64,000 nt of DNA from Leucobacter aridicollis (GTDB taxonomy: Bacteria > Actinomycetota > Actinomycetes > Actinomycetales > Microbacteriaceae). The translations under genes were made by a program, and so were the position numbers. The number at the start of each line of letters is the position of its first letter. Position 1 is the stretch's first letter. The notes under the pieces are model-generated. The model saw nothing but the letters and a program-made list of their open reading frames with translations. It was not told the origin of the DNA and made no database searches. Shown piece after piece: positions 52,355 through 60,111 of the stretch. Where the stretch lies: NCBI RefSeq assembly GCF_024399335.1, contig NZ_CP075339.1, forward strand, positions 310,001 to 374,000, written 5' to 3'.

Positions 52355-53820
52355 CGGAAGCGCTCACGAACGGCGCATTTCGCGGATCGCGGGGCGGCAC
52401 TGTCGCAACCCTGCTCGCTGTCCTTTCTCTCGTTTTGGGGATCGGGATCGCCTCGCCGGCGAATGCAGCCGACCTCGTCCTGCCCGACGGGCCTAAGACG
52501 CTTGTGGTTCACCCGGGGGTTGAACCGGATCCCGCTGGCAAGCCGGGCTCCGGGTTGCCGCCAGGCGCTGATGCGCCTACGGGAGTCGCCGGGCACACGT
52601 TTGAGATCAAGCGCGTTCCTGGGCTGAAGCTTGAAAAAACAGTCGACTGGAATCGCGCGGTCGACATGAAGCCTGCCAGCGCCGCTCGCCTTGTCGCGGG
52701 TGAGCCAGTGGCAGGAACCGGGGTGACTGCCGCCGATAACAGCGTTGTGTTCAGCGACCTGCAGACAGGGCTGTACCTCGTCACCGAGACATCCGCGCCG
52801 GCCGGGGCGATCCGCGCTGTCCCGTTCCTCGTGATGCTCCCCCTTCCGAACCCGACGAGTGCAGGCGACTGGCTTACGACAGTGCACGTCTACCCCAAGA
52901 CTGCGTCTGTAGAGACAAAGCTCGGCGTGCGCGACGCCGACGCGGTGACCTGTGGAGATCCAGTCATCTGGTCGGCGCTGAACGTCATCCCTGACGTGCG
53001 CGAGCTCTCAAGCTACCGAGTGCAGCACGTGCTCGCGCAGGGCGTCGAGCTCCGCGGTACGGCTGCAGACACGACGGTGGAGATCACGGGTCAACCCGCG
53101 CTCACTGCCGGGGCCGACTACGCCGTGACGGAAACAGAGATCGATGGACGAGTCGCGCTCGAGACAGTCTTCACTGAGGCGGGTATTGCGAAGCTACTCG
53201 TCGACACGTCGGCCGAGGTCCGTATCTCGTTCGCGAGCTCAGTCAACGCGCCCGGCGAGTACACCAACGAGGTGCGGCTCTTCGCGGGCGACGCTGGTGT
53301 CGTCACTGACACGGCGACGACCAAGTTCGGCCCGCTCCGTATTCTCGTACACGAAAAGGGCCACCCGAACCACCTCATCCAGGGCGCTGACTTCAGGCTG
53401 TACATAAGCGAGTCCGACGCGCGCGCCTCGAAGCGCCCGGTCACATTCGCGGACGGCGCCGAACTGCGCACCTCCGCAGACGGCCTCATCACCGTGCCGT
53501 GCCTGCGCTACTCGAATTTCGCTGATGGCCTCGACCGCGAGCCCGGAAACAAGTTGTACCGCGACTACTTCGCGAAGCCCGTGTCCTACCCTGCAGGCTG
53601 GACGGGAGAGGACGTGATCCTGCGAGGGAGCGTCATGTCGGCGACTGACCCCGAGACGCTGCGTGCCGTCGTCTGGAAGACGACCGCGGTCATTCCCCCA
53701 GTCCCGGGTCTCTCGGAAACGGGCGGCAAGATCGCGGCCGCCGCGCTGCTCGGCGGCGTCCTCGTCGCAGTCGGTGCCGTCGTCGTGGTGCGGCGTCGGC
53801 GCGAGCCGCAGGGAAGCTGA
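52351..53820 (+). CDS. Second pilin with variant LSETG sorting signal
   Basis: A 489-residue paralogue of the major pilin: signal peptide to about residue 40 (PANAA), GLYLVTETSAPAG and the pilin motif VYPKT with Lys183, then LRYSNFADG shared with the other pilin. The sorting signal is LSETG (454-458) instead of LPXTG, followed by a normal hydrophobic helix and RRRRE tail. A clear E-box is not obvious. Keeping the pilin lysine suggests it can be polymerised rather than being only a base subunit. It overlaps the first sortase gene and is followed two bases later by the second sortase. Confidence 0.87.
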   Translation: MTEALTNGAFRGSRGGTVATLLAVLSLVLGIGIASPANAADLVLPDGPKTLVVHPGVEPDPAGKPGSGLPPGADAPTGVAGHTFEIKRVPGLKLEKTVDWNRAVDMKPASAARLVAGEPVAGTGVTAADNSVVFSDLQTGLYLVTETSAPAGAIRAVPFLVMLPLPNPTSAGDWLTTVHVYPKTASVETKLGVRDADAVTCGDPVIWSALNVIPDVRELSSYRVQHVLAQGVELRGTAADTTVEITGQPALTAGADYAVTETEIDGRVALETVFTEAGIAKLLVDTSAEVRISFASSVNAPGEYTNEVRLFAGDAGVVTDTATTKFGPLRILVHEKGHPNHLIQGADFRLYISESDARASKRPVTFADGAELRTSADGLITVPCLRYSNFADGLDREPGNKLYRDYFAKPVSYPAGWTGEDVILRGSVMSATDPETLRAVVWKTTAVIPPVPGLSETGGKIAAAALLGGVLVAVGAVVVVRRRREPQGS

Positions 53821-53822
53821 CG

Positions 53823-54785
53823 ATGGCCGAGGCCAGTCAGGCTGAGGTCGCCCCCGCGCCCGCAGCGGAGGCAGCAGCGGCTCCCGCACGGGGGCGTGCG
53901 CGGAAGCCGAAGCGGCGCACGAAGGGCCAGCTCGCGCTCAACATTGTGTTGCAGGTTGTCGCGATGGTCGCAATCGGTATGCTCGTCTACCCAGACGCGG
54001 CCTCGTGGGTTGCGCGAATCGGGCACAACGCCGAAATCTCGGGGTACGTCAAACAGGTGGAGGGCACCGACCCTGCCGAACGACAGCGCATTCTCGACGC
54101 CGCATACGCCTACAACGACAAGCTCGAGCCCGGGCCACTGACCGACCCGTACATCTCAGTGAATGAGGATGAGGCGAAGCGCAGCGACCTGTACCTCGCT
54201 TACGAGGAGATGCTGCGGGTGAGCGGCACCGACGCGATTGGCACCATCAACTACCCACGCCTCGACATCTCGCTCCCCGCCTACCACGGGACTTCAGATC
54301 AGGTGATCTCGAAGGGGGCCGGGCACATGTACGGTACTTCGCTGCCGATCGGTGGCCCGTCGACGCGTTCGGTGCTGACTGCCCACTCGGGGTTGCCGCA
54401 CTCGAAGCTGTTCACGAAGCTCCCGAAGGCACAGGTGGGCGACACGTTCTGGATCAGCGTGCTCGGCGAGGATCACCACTACCGCGTGGAGAGCGTCGAA
54501 ACCGTGTTGCCGAACGAGACAGACTCGCTTGAGATTCGCGAGGGTGAGGACTGGGTGACGCTGTTCACCTGCACTCCTATCGGCGTGAACAGTCACAGGT
54601 TCATGGTGCATGCAGTCAGGTTGCCCGACTCAGAGGCGCCGCAGAACGAGACCCTCACTGGTGACGGTGCCAGCCTGGGGTTCCCCTGGTGGGCAGTGTG
54701 GTTCGTCGGCGGCTCGGGCGCGGTTGCGTGGCTCCTGTTCGCGCCCCTGCGCAAGCGAACGGCGAAGTCACACACCACCCGGTAG
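53823..54785 (+). CDS. Class C sortase (second)
   Basis: A 320-residue class C sortase with an alanine/proline-rich cytosolic start, membrane helices at about 38-58 and 285-305, lid motif DPY at 108-110 and catalytic His188 (LTAHSGL), Cys250 (TLFTCTPIG) and Arg259. It is clearly paralogous to the first sortase (shared HGT, GAGHMYGTSLP-type and TPIGVNSHR stretches). It begins two bases after the second pilin and ends the operon at a hairpin terminator. It may be dedicated to the LSETG pilin. Confidence 0.93.
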   Translation: MAEASQAEVAPAPAAEAAAAPARGRARKPKRRTKGQLALNIVLQVVAMVAIGMLVYPDAASWVARIGHNAEISGYVKQVEGTDPAERQRILDAAYAYNDKLEPGPLTDPYISVNEDEAKRSDLYLAYEEMLRVSGTDAIGTINYPRLDISLPAYHGTSDQVISKGAGHMYGTSLPIGGPSTRSVLTAHSGLPHSKLFTKLPKAQVGDTFWISVLGEDHHYRVESVETVLPNETDSLEIREGEDWVTLFTCTPIGVNSHRFMVHAVRLPDSEAPQNETLTGDGASLGFPWWAVWFVGGSGAVAWLLFAPLRKRTAKSHTTR

Positions 54786-54813
54786 CCGGTCGGGGACGTC
54801 GCCGCCGCGTGGC

Positions 54814-54838
54814 GAGGGCTCGGCGAGGCCGGGCCCTC
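54814..54838. terminator. Terminator at the end of the pilus operon
   Basis: Arms GAGGGCTCGGC and GCCGGGCCCTC pair with one T-G wobble over a GAG loop, between convergent genes. Confidence 0.7.
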
Positions 54839-54848
54839 CGGGTCGCGG

Positions 54849-55169
54849 CTAGGAGTCGCTGGCGTCGATTGCCGCGATCAGCTCAGCAGTGAACCTCGAG
54901 ATGGCCTCGATGTCGTCCGCGCCGTGGGTCAAGGTGAGGTACGTGTTTGGCTCCCAGCTGGCAACCTCCACGTATTCGGGCACTTCGAGCCGGGCGAGCA
55001 ACTCGGCCGGGTCCGTGGTCGATGCATAGCTCAGATTGATCGCGGAGTAGGTGACCTGGATCCACCCGTCTGGAGGGAACGTGCCCTCTGCGAAGTAGTC
55101 CCGATCTCCGTTGTCGATGGCGTGGTTCAGTGCCTCGGTCAGCAGGGCGTGAATCTCTGTGGCGTTCAT
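54849..55169 (-). CDS. Small protein of unknown function
   Basis: A 106-residue acidic cytosolic protein that I do not recognise. It begins with a helix (ATEIHALLTEALNHAIDNGD), has a strand-like centre (GWIQVTYSAINLSYAS, EYVEVASWEPNTYLTLTHG) and ends in a helix (DIEAISRFTAELIAAIDAS). Good codon use throughout, and an ATG six bases from a TAATCT box, support that it is real. It lies between the pilus operon and nagA with its own promoter, so the neighbours do not suggest a role. Confidence 0.7.
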   Translation of the reverse strand: MNATEIHALLTEALNHAIDNGDRDYFAEGTFPPDGWIQVTYSAINLSYASTTDPAELLARLEVPEYVEVASWEPNTYLTLTHGADDIEAISRFTAELIAAIDASDS

Positions 55170-55175
55170 GCCGAG

Positions 55176-55181
55176 AGATTA
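55176..55181 (-). promoter_or_regulatory. Candidate -10 box of the small unknown gene
   Basis: TAATCT on the minus strand, six bases (CTCGGC) before the ATG at 55169; it lies in the last bases of the nagA 3' flank. Confidence 0.5.
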
Positions 55182-56378
55182 TCAGTGCGCCTCGTGAGCC
55201 TCGGCAGCTGAACCAACAGTCTGGGCGCTGGCGCCCTCGAGCCACACCCGTTTCACGTGCAACGTGTCGTCGAGCAGCACGGCGTCAGCGCGGTAGCCGG
55301 GGCGCAGCGAGCCGAGGTCGTGTGCGCGGCCGACTGCGGCTGCCGGCGTCGCGGTGAGCGCGAGGATCGCCTCCGCGAGCGGGACGCCGCACTCGGCCAC
55401 GGTGTGGCGGAGGGCGGCGTCGAGTGTGAGGGTGGAACCGGCGATAGCGCCGTCGGCGACAAGACGTGCGACGCCCGCCTCGACACGCACAGGGAGCGAG
55501 CCGAGCATGTAGTCACCGTCGTGCGCGCACGCTGCGACCATCGCATCGGTGATGAGGGCGACCCTGCCGGGGGCCTCGTTGAACACGAGTCCCACGAGCG
55601 CAGGGTGCACGTGCACGCCATCGTTGATGACCTCGAGTGTGACGTGCTGCGCCTCGAATGCCGCGGCGATCGGGCCCGGGGCCCGGTGGTGCAGACCCGG
55701 CATCGCATTAAACGTGTGCGTGAGTATGCTCGCCCCCGCATCGAACGCAGCGCGGGCTTGTTCATACGTCGCGCTCGTATGCCCGACGGCGACCGCGACG
55801 CCCGCGTCGACGAAACTCGCGATCGCCGCGGAGGCGCCGGGCAGTTCTGGAGCGAGGGTGATCTGGCGAAGGGTGCCGCGCGCGGCGGCAAGCATTGCCG
55901 CAGTCTCGTCGGGCAGTGGCGACCGGAGCATCTCGGGGTCGTGCGCGCCACGGAAGCTGTCGGCGAGGAAGGGCCCCTCAAGGTGACTGCCGAGCACCCC
56001 GGGCGTGGTCTCCGTGAGGTCTGCGATCGTGGTGAGGTGCGCCAAGAGGTCGGCGGGGCGGCCAGTCACGAGTGAGAGCACGGCGCGGGTCGTGCCGTGC
56101 TCGCGGTGGGTAGCGAGCACGTTCCGGATCGCGTCGGCACCCTCCTCGTTTGCGCTGCCACCTCCGCCATGCATGTGGATGTCGATAAACCCGGGGGAGA
56201 GGGTCGACCCACTGCCGTCGACGAGGTCGCAATCGGGGCCGGCCTCGGCCGCTGCGCGTCGCCAGGAGTCTCCCGCCCCGATCTCGCGCACAGTCCCTGC
56301 CTCAAACCACACCCAGGCGTTCGCGGTCTCGGCTCCGTCGCTGACGAGCGTGACACTGTGAATGATGGTGGCTTGCAT
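55182..56378 (-). CDS. nagA: N-acetylglucosamine-6-phosphate deacetylase
   Basis: A 398-residue amidohydrolase that removes acetate from GlcNAc-6-phosphate in amino-sugar and cell-wall recycling. Metal and catalytic motifs are FIDIHMHGGGG, GSHLEGPF, VGHTSATYEQA, LTHTFNAMPGLHHR and LITDAMVAA (catalytic Asp). A GTGAGGCAAG stretch precedes ATG 56378. A ROK sugar kinase and a glycoside hydrolase family 3 end lie 6 kb away on the same strand and may serve the same pathway. No nagB is in this window. Confidence 0.93.
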   Translation of the reverse strand: MQATIIHSVTLVSDGAETANAWVWFEAGTVREIGAGDSWRRAAAEAGPDCDLVDGSGSTLSPGFIDIHMHGGGGSANEEGADAIRNVLATHREHGTTRAVLSLVTGRPADLLAHLTTIADLTETTPGVLGSHLEGPFLADSFRGAHDPEMLRSPLPDETAAMLAAARGTLRQITLAPELPGASAAIASFVDAGVAVAVGHTSATYEQARAAFDAGASILTHTFNAMPGLHHRAPGPIAAAFEAQHVTLEVINDGVHVHPALVGLVFNEAPGRVALITDAMVAACAHDGDYMLGSLPVRVEAGVARLVADGAIAGSTLTLDAALRHTVAECGVPLAEAILALTATPAAAVGRAHDLGSLRPGYRADAVLLDDTLHVKRVWLEGASAQTVGSAAEAHEAH

Positions 56379-56481
56379 CTTGCCTCACTTCGAACGGACT
56401 GCCCAGGTCGCGAGGGCGGCGCGCAGCGGGCAGCATGCCCACAATCCATGTGATTCCGAGTTTACGGCAGGCTGCGGCTGG

Positions 56482-56487
56482 TAGTTT
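56482..56487 (+). promoter_or_regulatory. Candidate -10 box of the dedA-like gene
   Basis: TAGTTT, six bases (AAAGGC) before the GTG at 56494. Confidence 0.5.
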
Positions 56488-56493
56488 AAAGGC

Positions 56494-57213
56494 GTGAATT
56501 CGCTCCTCGCTCTGGCCGATCCGCTCACGCTTACCTCGACCCCGGCGCTGTTCGGCATCGACTGGCTCGACCCCGAAACCTTGCTTTCGGCGGGCGGCTG
56601 GATCGCGCTGGTGCTTGCCTGCGCATTCGTGTTTCTCGAGACCGGCGTGCTCGTGCTCGCGTTCCTCCCTGGCGACTCGCTGCTATTCACGGTCGGCCTC
56701 TTCAGTGCGACAGGCATCATCGACGTGCCGATCTGGATCACGTGCGTGCTGCTCTTCATCTTTGCGTTTGCCGGCGACCAGCTCGGGTTCACGCTCGGGC
56801 GCAAGCTCGGCCCAGCGATCTTCAACAGGCCAAAGAGCCGGTTCTTCAACCCTGAGAACGTTGAGCGCACACACGCGTTCTTTGAGAAGCACGGTCCGAA
56901 GGCGATCGTCATCGCCCGCTTCCTCCCAATCATTCGCGGATTCGTGCCCGCCGCTGCAGGCGTCGGAAACATGACGCGCAAGCACTTCATGGTCTACAAC
57001 GCGATCGGCGCGCTGCTCTGGGCGGTGGGAGTGACGCTTCTCGGCTACTTCCTCGGCCAGATCCCGTTCGTGCGCGAGTACAGCGAAGTGTTCATTATCG
57101 TGCTCGTGCTGATCCCTGGTATCCCGATCCTGATCGAGATCTGGCGCGCGTTCGCGAGCTGGCGTCGCAAGCGCAGGGGCGCGGCCTCCGATGAGGCGAC
57201 CGACGCCGCATAG
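56494..57213 (+). CDS. DedA family membrane protein
   Basis: A 239-residue DedA/Tvp38-type protein with about five hydrophobic segments. Family marks are FLETGVLVLAFLPGDSLLF, GDQLGFTLGRKLG, FEKHGPKAIVIARFLPIIRGFVPAAAG (the conserved F-x-R-F-x-P-x-x-R motif) and NAIGALLWAVGVTLLGYFLG. DedA proteins act as lipid carriers or affect membrane homeostasis (undecaprenyl phosphate or phosphatidylethanolamine recycling). GTG 56494 may be leaderless. It is divergent from nagA. Confidence 0.92.
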   Translation: MNSLLALADPLTLTSTPALFGIDWLDPETLLSAGGWIALVLACAFVFLETGVLVLAFLPGDSLLFTVGLFSATGIIDVPIWITCVLLFIFAFAGDQLGFTLGRKLGPAIFNRPKSRFFNPENVERTHAFFEKHGPKAIVIARFLPIIRGFVPAAAGVGNMTRKHFMVYNAIGALLWAVGVTLLGYFLGQIPFVREYSEVFIIVLVLIPGIPILIEIWRAFASWRRKRRGAASDEATDAA

Positions 57214-57253
57214 CTAGTCCGCAGCGGTTCGCTGGGTTTTCTGGGCATACCCC

Positions 57254-57298
57254 TTGCGCTCATCGAGAATAGGCGTAACATACAACCAAATGGTTGTA
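57254..57298 (+). promoter_or_regulatory. Promoter and autoregulatory operator of the arsR-type gene
   Basis: TTGCGC (57254), 16 bases, TAACAT (57276-57281). The 18-bp perfect palindrome TACAACCAAATGGTTGTA (57281-57298) overlaps the start codon at 57290, so the encoded repressor would block both transcription start and translation entry. Confidence 0.75.
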
Positions 57299-57652
57299 GT
57301 AGCAGAGTATTCAGACGAAGCGGTGGACAGGCTCTTCCGGGCCCTTGCTGACGCCACGCGACGCGACATCGTGCGCAGAACGCTAGCAAGTGAGCTCTCG
57401 GTGTCAGACCTCGCGGGCGACTACGAGATGTCATTCGCGGCGGTGCAGAAGCACGTCGCGGTGCTCGAAGCCGCCGACCTCGTCGCGAAGATTCCGCGCG
57501 GGAGGGAGCGCATCGTGAGGGCGAAACCCGAGACCATTCGCCGAGCCAGAGAGCTGCTCGGGCACTTCGAACAGCTCTGGCGCGGCCGCATCGACAGGCT
57601 CGATGCGCTACTCGCCGAAGATGGCGAACAGTCGCCTTCCGACCCCTCTTGA
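57290..57652 (+). CDS. ArsR family winged-helix regulator
   Basis: A 120-residue ArsR/SmtB-type regulator: ALADATRRDIVRRTLASELSVSDLAGDYEMSFAAVQKHVAVLEAADLV is the winged helix, followed by KIPRGRERIVRAKPETI and a C-terminal helix. There is no cysteine metal site, which fits the subgroup that pairs with SRPBCC/AHSA1 proteins. ATG 57290 lies within its palindromic operator. The AHSA1 double-domain gene follows 13 bases later. Confidence 0.9.
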   Translation: MVVVAEYSDEAVDRLFRALADATRRDIVRRTLASELSVSDLAGDYEMSFAAVQKHVAVLEAADLVAKIPRGRERIVRAKPETIRRARELLGHFEQLWRGRIDRLDALLAEDGEQSPSDPS

Positions 57653-57665
57653 GAGGAACACCGAA

Positions 57666-58658
57666 ATGCCAATCACCGCAGTTACACAGGACGCCGAAGC
57701 GCTCACGCTGACAGTTGTCGCTGACTTCACTGTGCCTGTCCGCAGGCTCTGGGATGCGTACCTCGACCCCCGTCAGATCGAACGCTTCTGGGGGCCGCCA
57801 ACATACCCGGCAACCTTCACACGCCACGACGGCTACCCGGGCGGCGTTAGCAACTACCGAATGACGGGGCCCGAGGGCGAGATCAGCGCGGGGTACTGGA
57901 AGTGGGTGGCAGTGAACGAAGGCACCTCGTTTGAGGTGCGCGACGGCTTCGCGAGCGAGGACGGCGAGCCAAACACCGCGATGCCAGATATGCGAATGGT
58001 GTTCGAGTTTGCAGAGACCGCCCTCGGGTCTCGGCTCACGACCACCACGTTCTTTAACACCATCGAGGAGCTCGAACAGCTCCGCGCGATGGGCATGGAA
58101 GAGGGGATGCGCCAGGCGATGGCGCAGATCGACGCTGTCGTCGAAGACCTCACCGCATTCGCCGTCGGGTCGGGTACCGAGCTGCAGCTCATCGGCGACA
58201 CCCAAGCCCGGACGAGCAGAATCGTTCGCGGCACAGTCGAGCAGGTCTGGCGAGCTCATCACGATGCAGACATGCTGCGCCGGTGGCAGCTCGGCCCCGA
58301 CGGCTGGTCGATGCCAGTGTGCGAGGTCGCCACGGCCGTCGGTGAGCGGCACCGCACCGAGTGGGTGTCAGACGACGGTGAGCAGCGCTTCGGGTTCACA
58401 GGAACCGTGCTCGAGATCGAACCACCGCGTCGCTCGGTGACGACCGAGGCGATGTTCACCCCCGAAGATCCCGACGCGGCGCAGAGCCCGGTGACGAGGA
58501 ACGAGCTCACGCTCATCCCTGTAGCTGGCGGGACTCTCGTGTCGCTGCTCATCACCTACCCAGACACGGCGACCCGCGAGATGATTCTCTCGACAGGCAT
58601 GGCTGACGGGATGGAGACGAGCTACGCGCGGCTCGACGACGAGCTAGCGGGGCACTAA
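57666..58658 (+). CDS. Tandem SRPBCC (AHSA1-like) domain protein
   Basis: A 330-residue cytosolic protein made of two AHSA1/SRPBCC ligand-binding domains. The first (about 10-165) has VPVRRLWDAYLDPRQIERFWGPPTYPATF and GSRLTTTTFFNTIEELEQLRAMGMEEGMRQAMAQID; the second (175-330) has RGTVEQVWRAHHDADMLRRWQLGPDGWSM and a matching end ILSTGMADGMETSYARLDDEL. AGAGGA precedes ATG 57666. ArsR plus AHSA1 pairs are common in actinobacteria; a small hydrophobic ligand or stress role is assumed but unproven. Confidence 0.9.
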   Translation: MPITAVTQDAEALTLTVVADFTVPVRRLWDAYLDPRQIERFWGPPTYPATFTRHDGYPGGVSNYRMTGPEGEISAGYWKWVAVNEGTSFEVRDGFASEDGEPNTAMPDMRMVFEFAETALGSRLTTTTFFNTIEELEQLRAMGMEEGMRQAMAQIDAVVEDLTAFAVGSGTELQLIGDTQARTSRIVRGTVEQVWRAHHDADMLRRWQLGPDGWSMPVCEVATAVGERHRTEWVSDDGEQRFGFTGTVLEIEPPRRSVTTEAMFTPEDPDAAQSPVTRNELTLIPVAGGTLVSLLITYPDTATREMILSTGMADGMETSYARLDDELAGH

Positions 58659-58789
58659 CAACAGCGTGAAGACTCGGGCGGCCTGCTGCAGCGCATCGCG
58701 GGCCGCCCGCGCTCCCGTGGCTTCGCGCTCTCGCGGAACCAGCCATACTCTCAGCGAGCAATCCGCTACACGGAGTATCCTGAGGAATT

Positions 58790-59761
58790 GTGCTGACCGA
58801 GCTTGAAACTTACTCAACGATCGCGCTGTATTCAGGCATGATCGTGTACGCGATCGCGTTTGTCTTCTACGTGGTTGACCTTGCGAACCGAAGCGGCGAT
58901 GCAGAGCTCGCAGCGGCCTCCCCTGCGGCGGGCGTGAAGGCCGTCGCAGGCGGCACCACAACACTCACGAAGCCCCGCCAGAAGGCACCGGCCGCAGCAC
59001 CCCGGTCGCGCTGGCTGCGCGCGGGCTTTGCACTCACCGTGCTCGGCTTTGCGCTGCACCTCGTCGCGACAGTGCTGCGCGGCATCGCTGCTGACCGGGT
59101 CCCGTGGGCGAACATGTATGAGTTCGCGCTCACTGCGACGGTTGCGGTCGTCGGCATCTTTCTGATCGTCCAGTTCTTCGTTGACCTGCGATTCCTCGGC
59201 ACCCTCGTAACCGGGCTCACGCTCGTGTTCCTCGGGGTAGCGAAGGTCAACTACTACGTCGAGATCGTGCCGCTCGTGCCGGCGCTTGACTCGTACTGGC
59301 TTGTCATCCACATCATCGTCGCTGTGCTCGCGGTCGGGTTCTTCACGCTCTCGTTCGGTCTCTCGATTCTGCAACTCCTGCAGGCGCGTCGTGCGAGCTA
59401 CCTCAAGGCAGGGCAGACGAACTCGCTCGCGTTCATGGGCGGGTTCCCGAACCAGGTTCGCCTCGAGGATCTCGCCTACCGTCTCGCGATCATCGGCTTC
59501 GCGTTCTGGACATTCACGCTTATCGCCGGTTCGATCTGGGCCGAGGCGGCTTGGAGCCGCTACTGGGGCTGGGACGTGAAGGAAGTCTGGACCTTCATCA
59601 TCTGGGTCCTCTACGCGGGCTTCATTCACGCCCGTGCGACGCGCGGCTGGCGCGGCACGCGCTCGGCGTGGCTGAACATCGTCTCCTACGCCGCCGTGAT
59701 CTTCAACTTCTCGGTCGTGAACGTGTTCTTCAAGGGCCTGCACGCCTACTCGGGTCTGTAA
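58790..59761 (+). CDS. ccsB: Cytochrome c biogenesis protein CcsB
   Basis: A 323-residue haem-handling membrane protein of system II cytochrome c maturation. About eight helices; the WWD-like haem motif is WAEAAWSRYWGWDVKEVWTF, with ligand histidines in LHLVATVLRG and WLVIHIIVAVLAV, and the conserved NMYEFALT. A long Ala/Thr/Lys linker (40-75) is inserted after the first helix. GTG 58790 is eight bases from TATCCT and has GAGGA close by. Its usual partners ResB, CcdA and a thioredoxin-like protein are not adjacent. Confidence 0.9.
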   Translation: MLTELETYSTIALYSGMIVYAIAFVFYVVDLANRSGDAELAAASPAAGVKAVAGGTTTLTKPRQKAPAAAPRSRWLRAGFALTVLGFALHLVATVLRGIAADRVPWANMYEFALTATVAVVGIFLIVQFFVDLRFLGTLVTGLTLVFLGVAKVNYYVEIVPLVPALDSYWLVIHIIVAVLAVGFFTLSFGLSILQLLQARRASYLKAGQTNSLAFMGGFPNQVRLEDLAYRLAIIGFAFWTFTLIAGSIWAEAAWSRYWGWDVKEVWTFIIWVLYAGFIHARATRGWRGTRSAWLNIVSYAAVIFNFSVVNVFFKGLHAYSGL

Positions 59762-60111
59762 AGATCACGGGGGTTTGGCGGCTAGCCTTCTCATGGCTTG
59801 CGGCCTGCCGGCTCCTCGCCTGCGGCCTGCCGGTCTGCCCACTCCTAGCTTGTGACTAGCCTCCTCCAAGCACGCACTTAGACTTCGGCCACAATTGGCT
59901 CCGAGGCACGAGCCTGTCAGCAGTAAGCCATGAGATCGGCAGTAGCAATCCCTACTCCTGCGCAGGAGGGCATGTCTTCTGCAGATCTCATGGCTTGCGG
60001 CTGAAGGGTGGCCGCGGAGCCCCGGCGGGCAGGGATGGAGACCCGAAAGGCAGCCGTGGAGCCCCGACGGGCGGGCGCGGAACCCGAACGAGCCAGCTCG
60101 CCCCGCCGCCC
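59762..60111. other. Structured, repeat-bearing intergenic region
   Basis: 350 bp without a convincing gene. It holds an 18-bp inverted repeat with one mismatch (59925-59942 and 59979-59996) enclosing a perfect palindrome CTCCTGCGCAGGAG (59955-59968). TCATGGCTTGCGGC occurs twice in direct orientation (59791 and 59988), GCGGCCTGCCGG twice near 59800-59832, and GGAGCCCCGGCGGGC has a one-base variant 40 bases on. It could be a remnant of a small repeat element or a double terminator between convergent genes. Confidence 0.6.
59925..59996. repeat. Nested inverted repeat
   Basis: Outer arms AAGCCATGAGATCGGCAG and CTGCAGATCTCATGGCTT, 36-base centre containing CTCCTGCGCAGGAG. An RNA from either strand would fold into a long stem with an inner hairpin. 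Confidence 0.8.
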
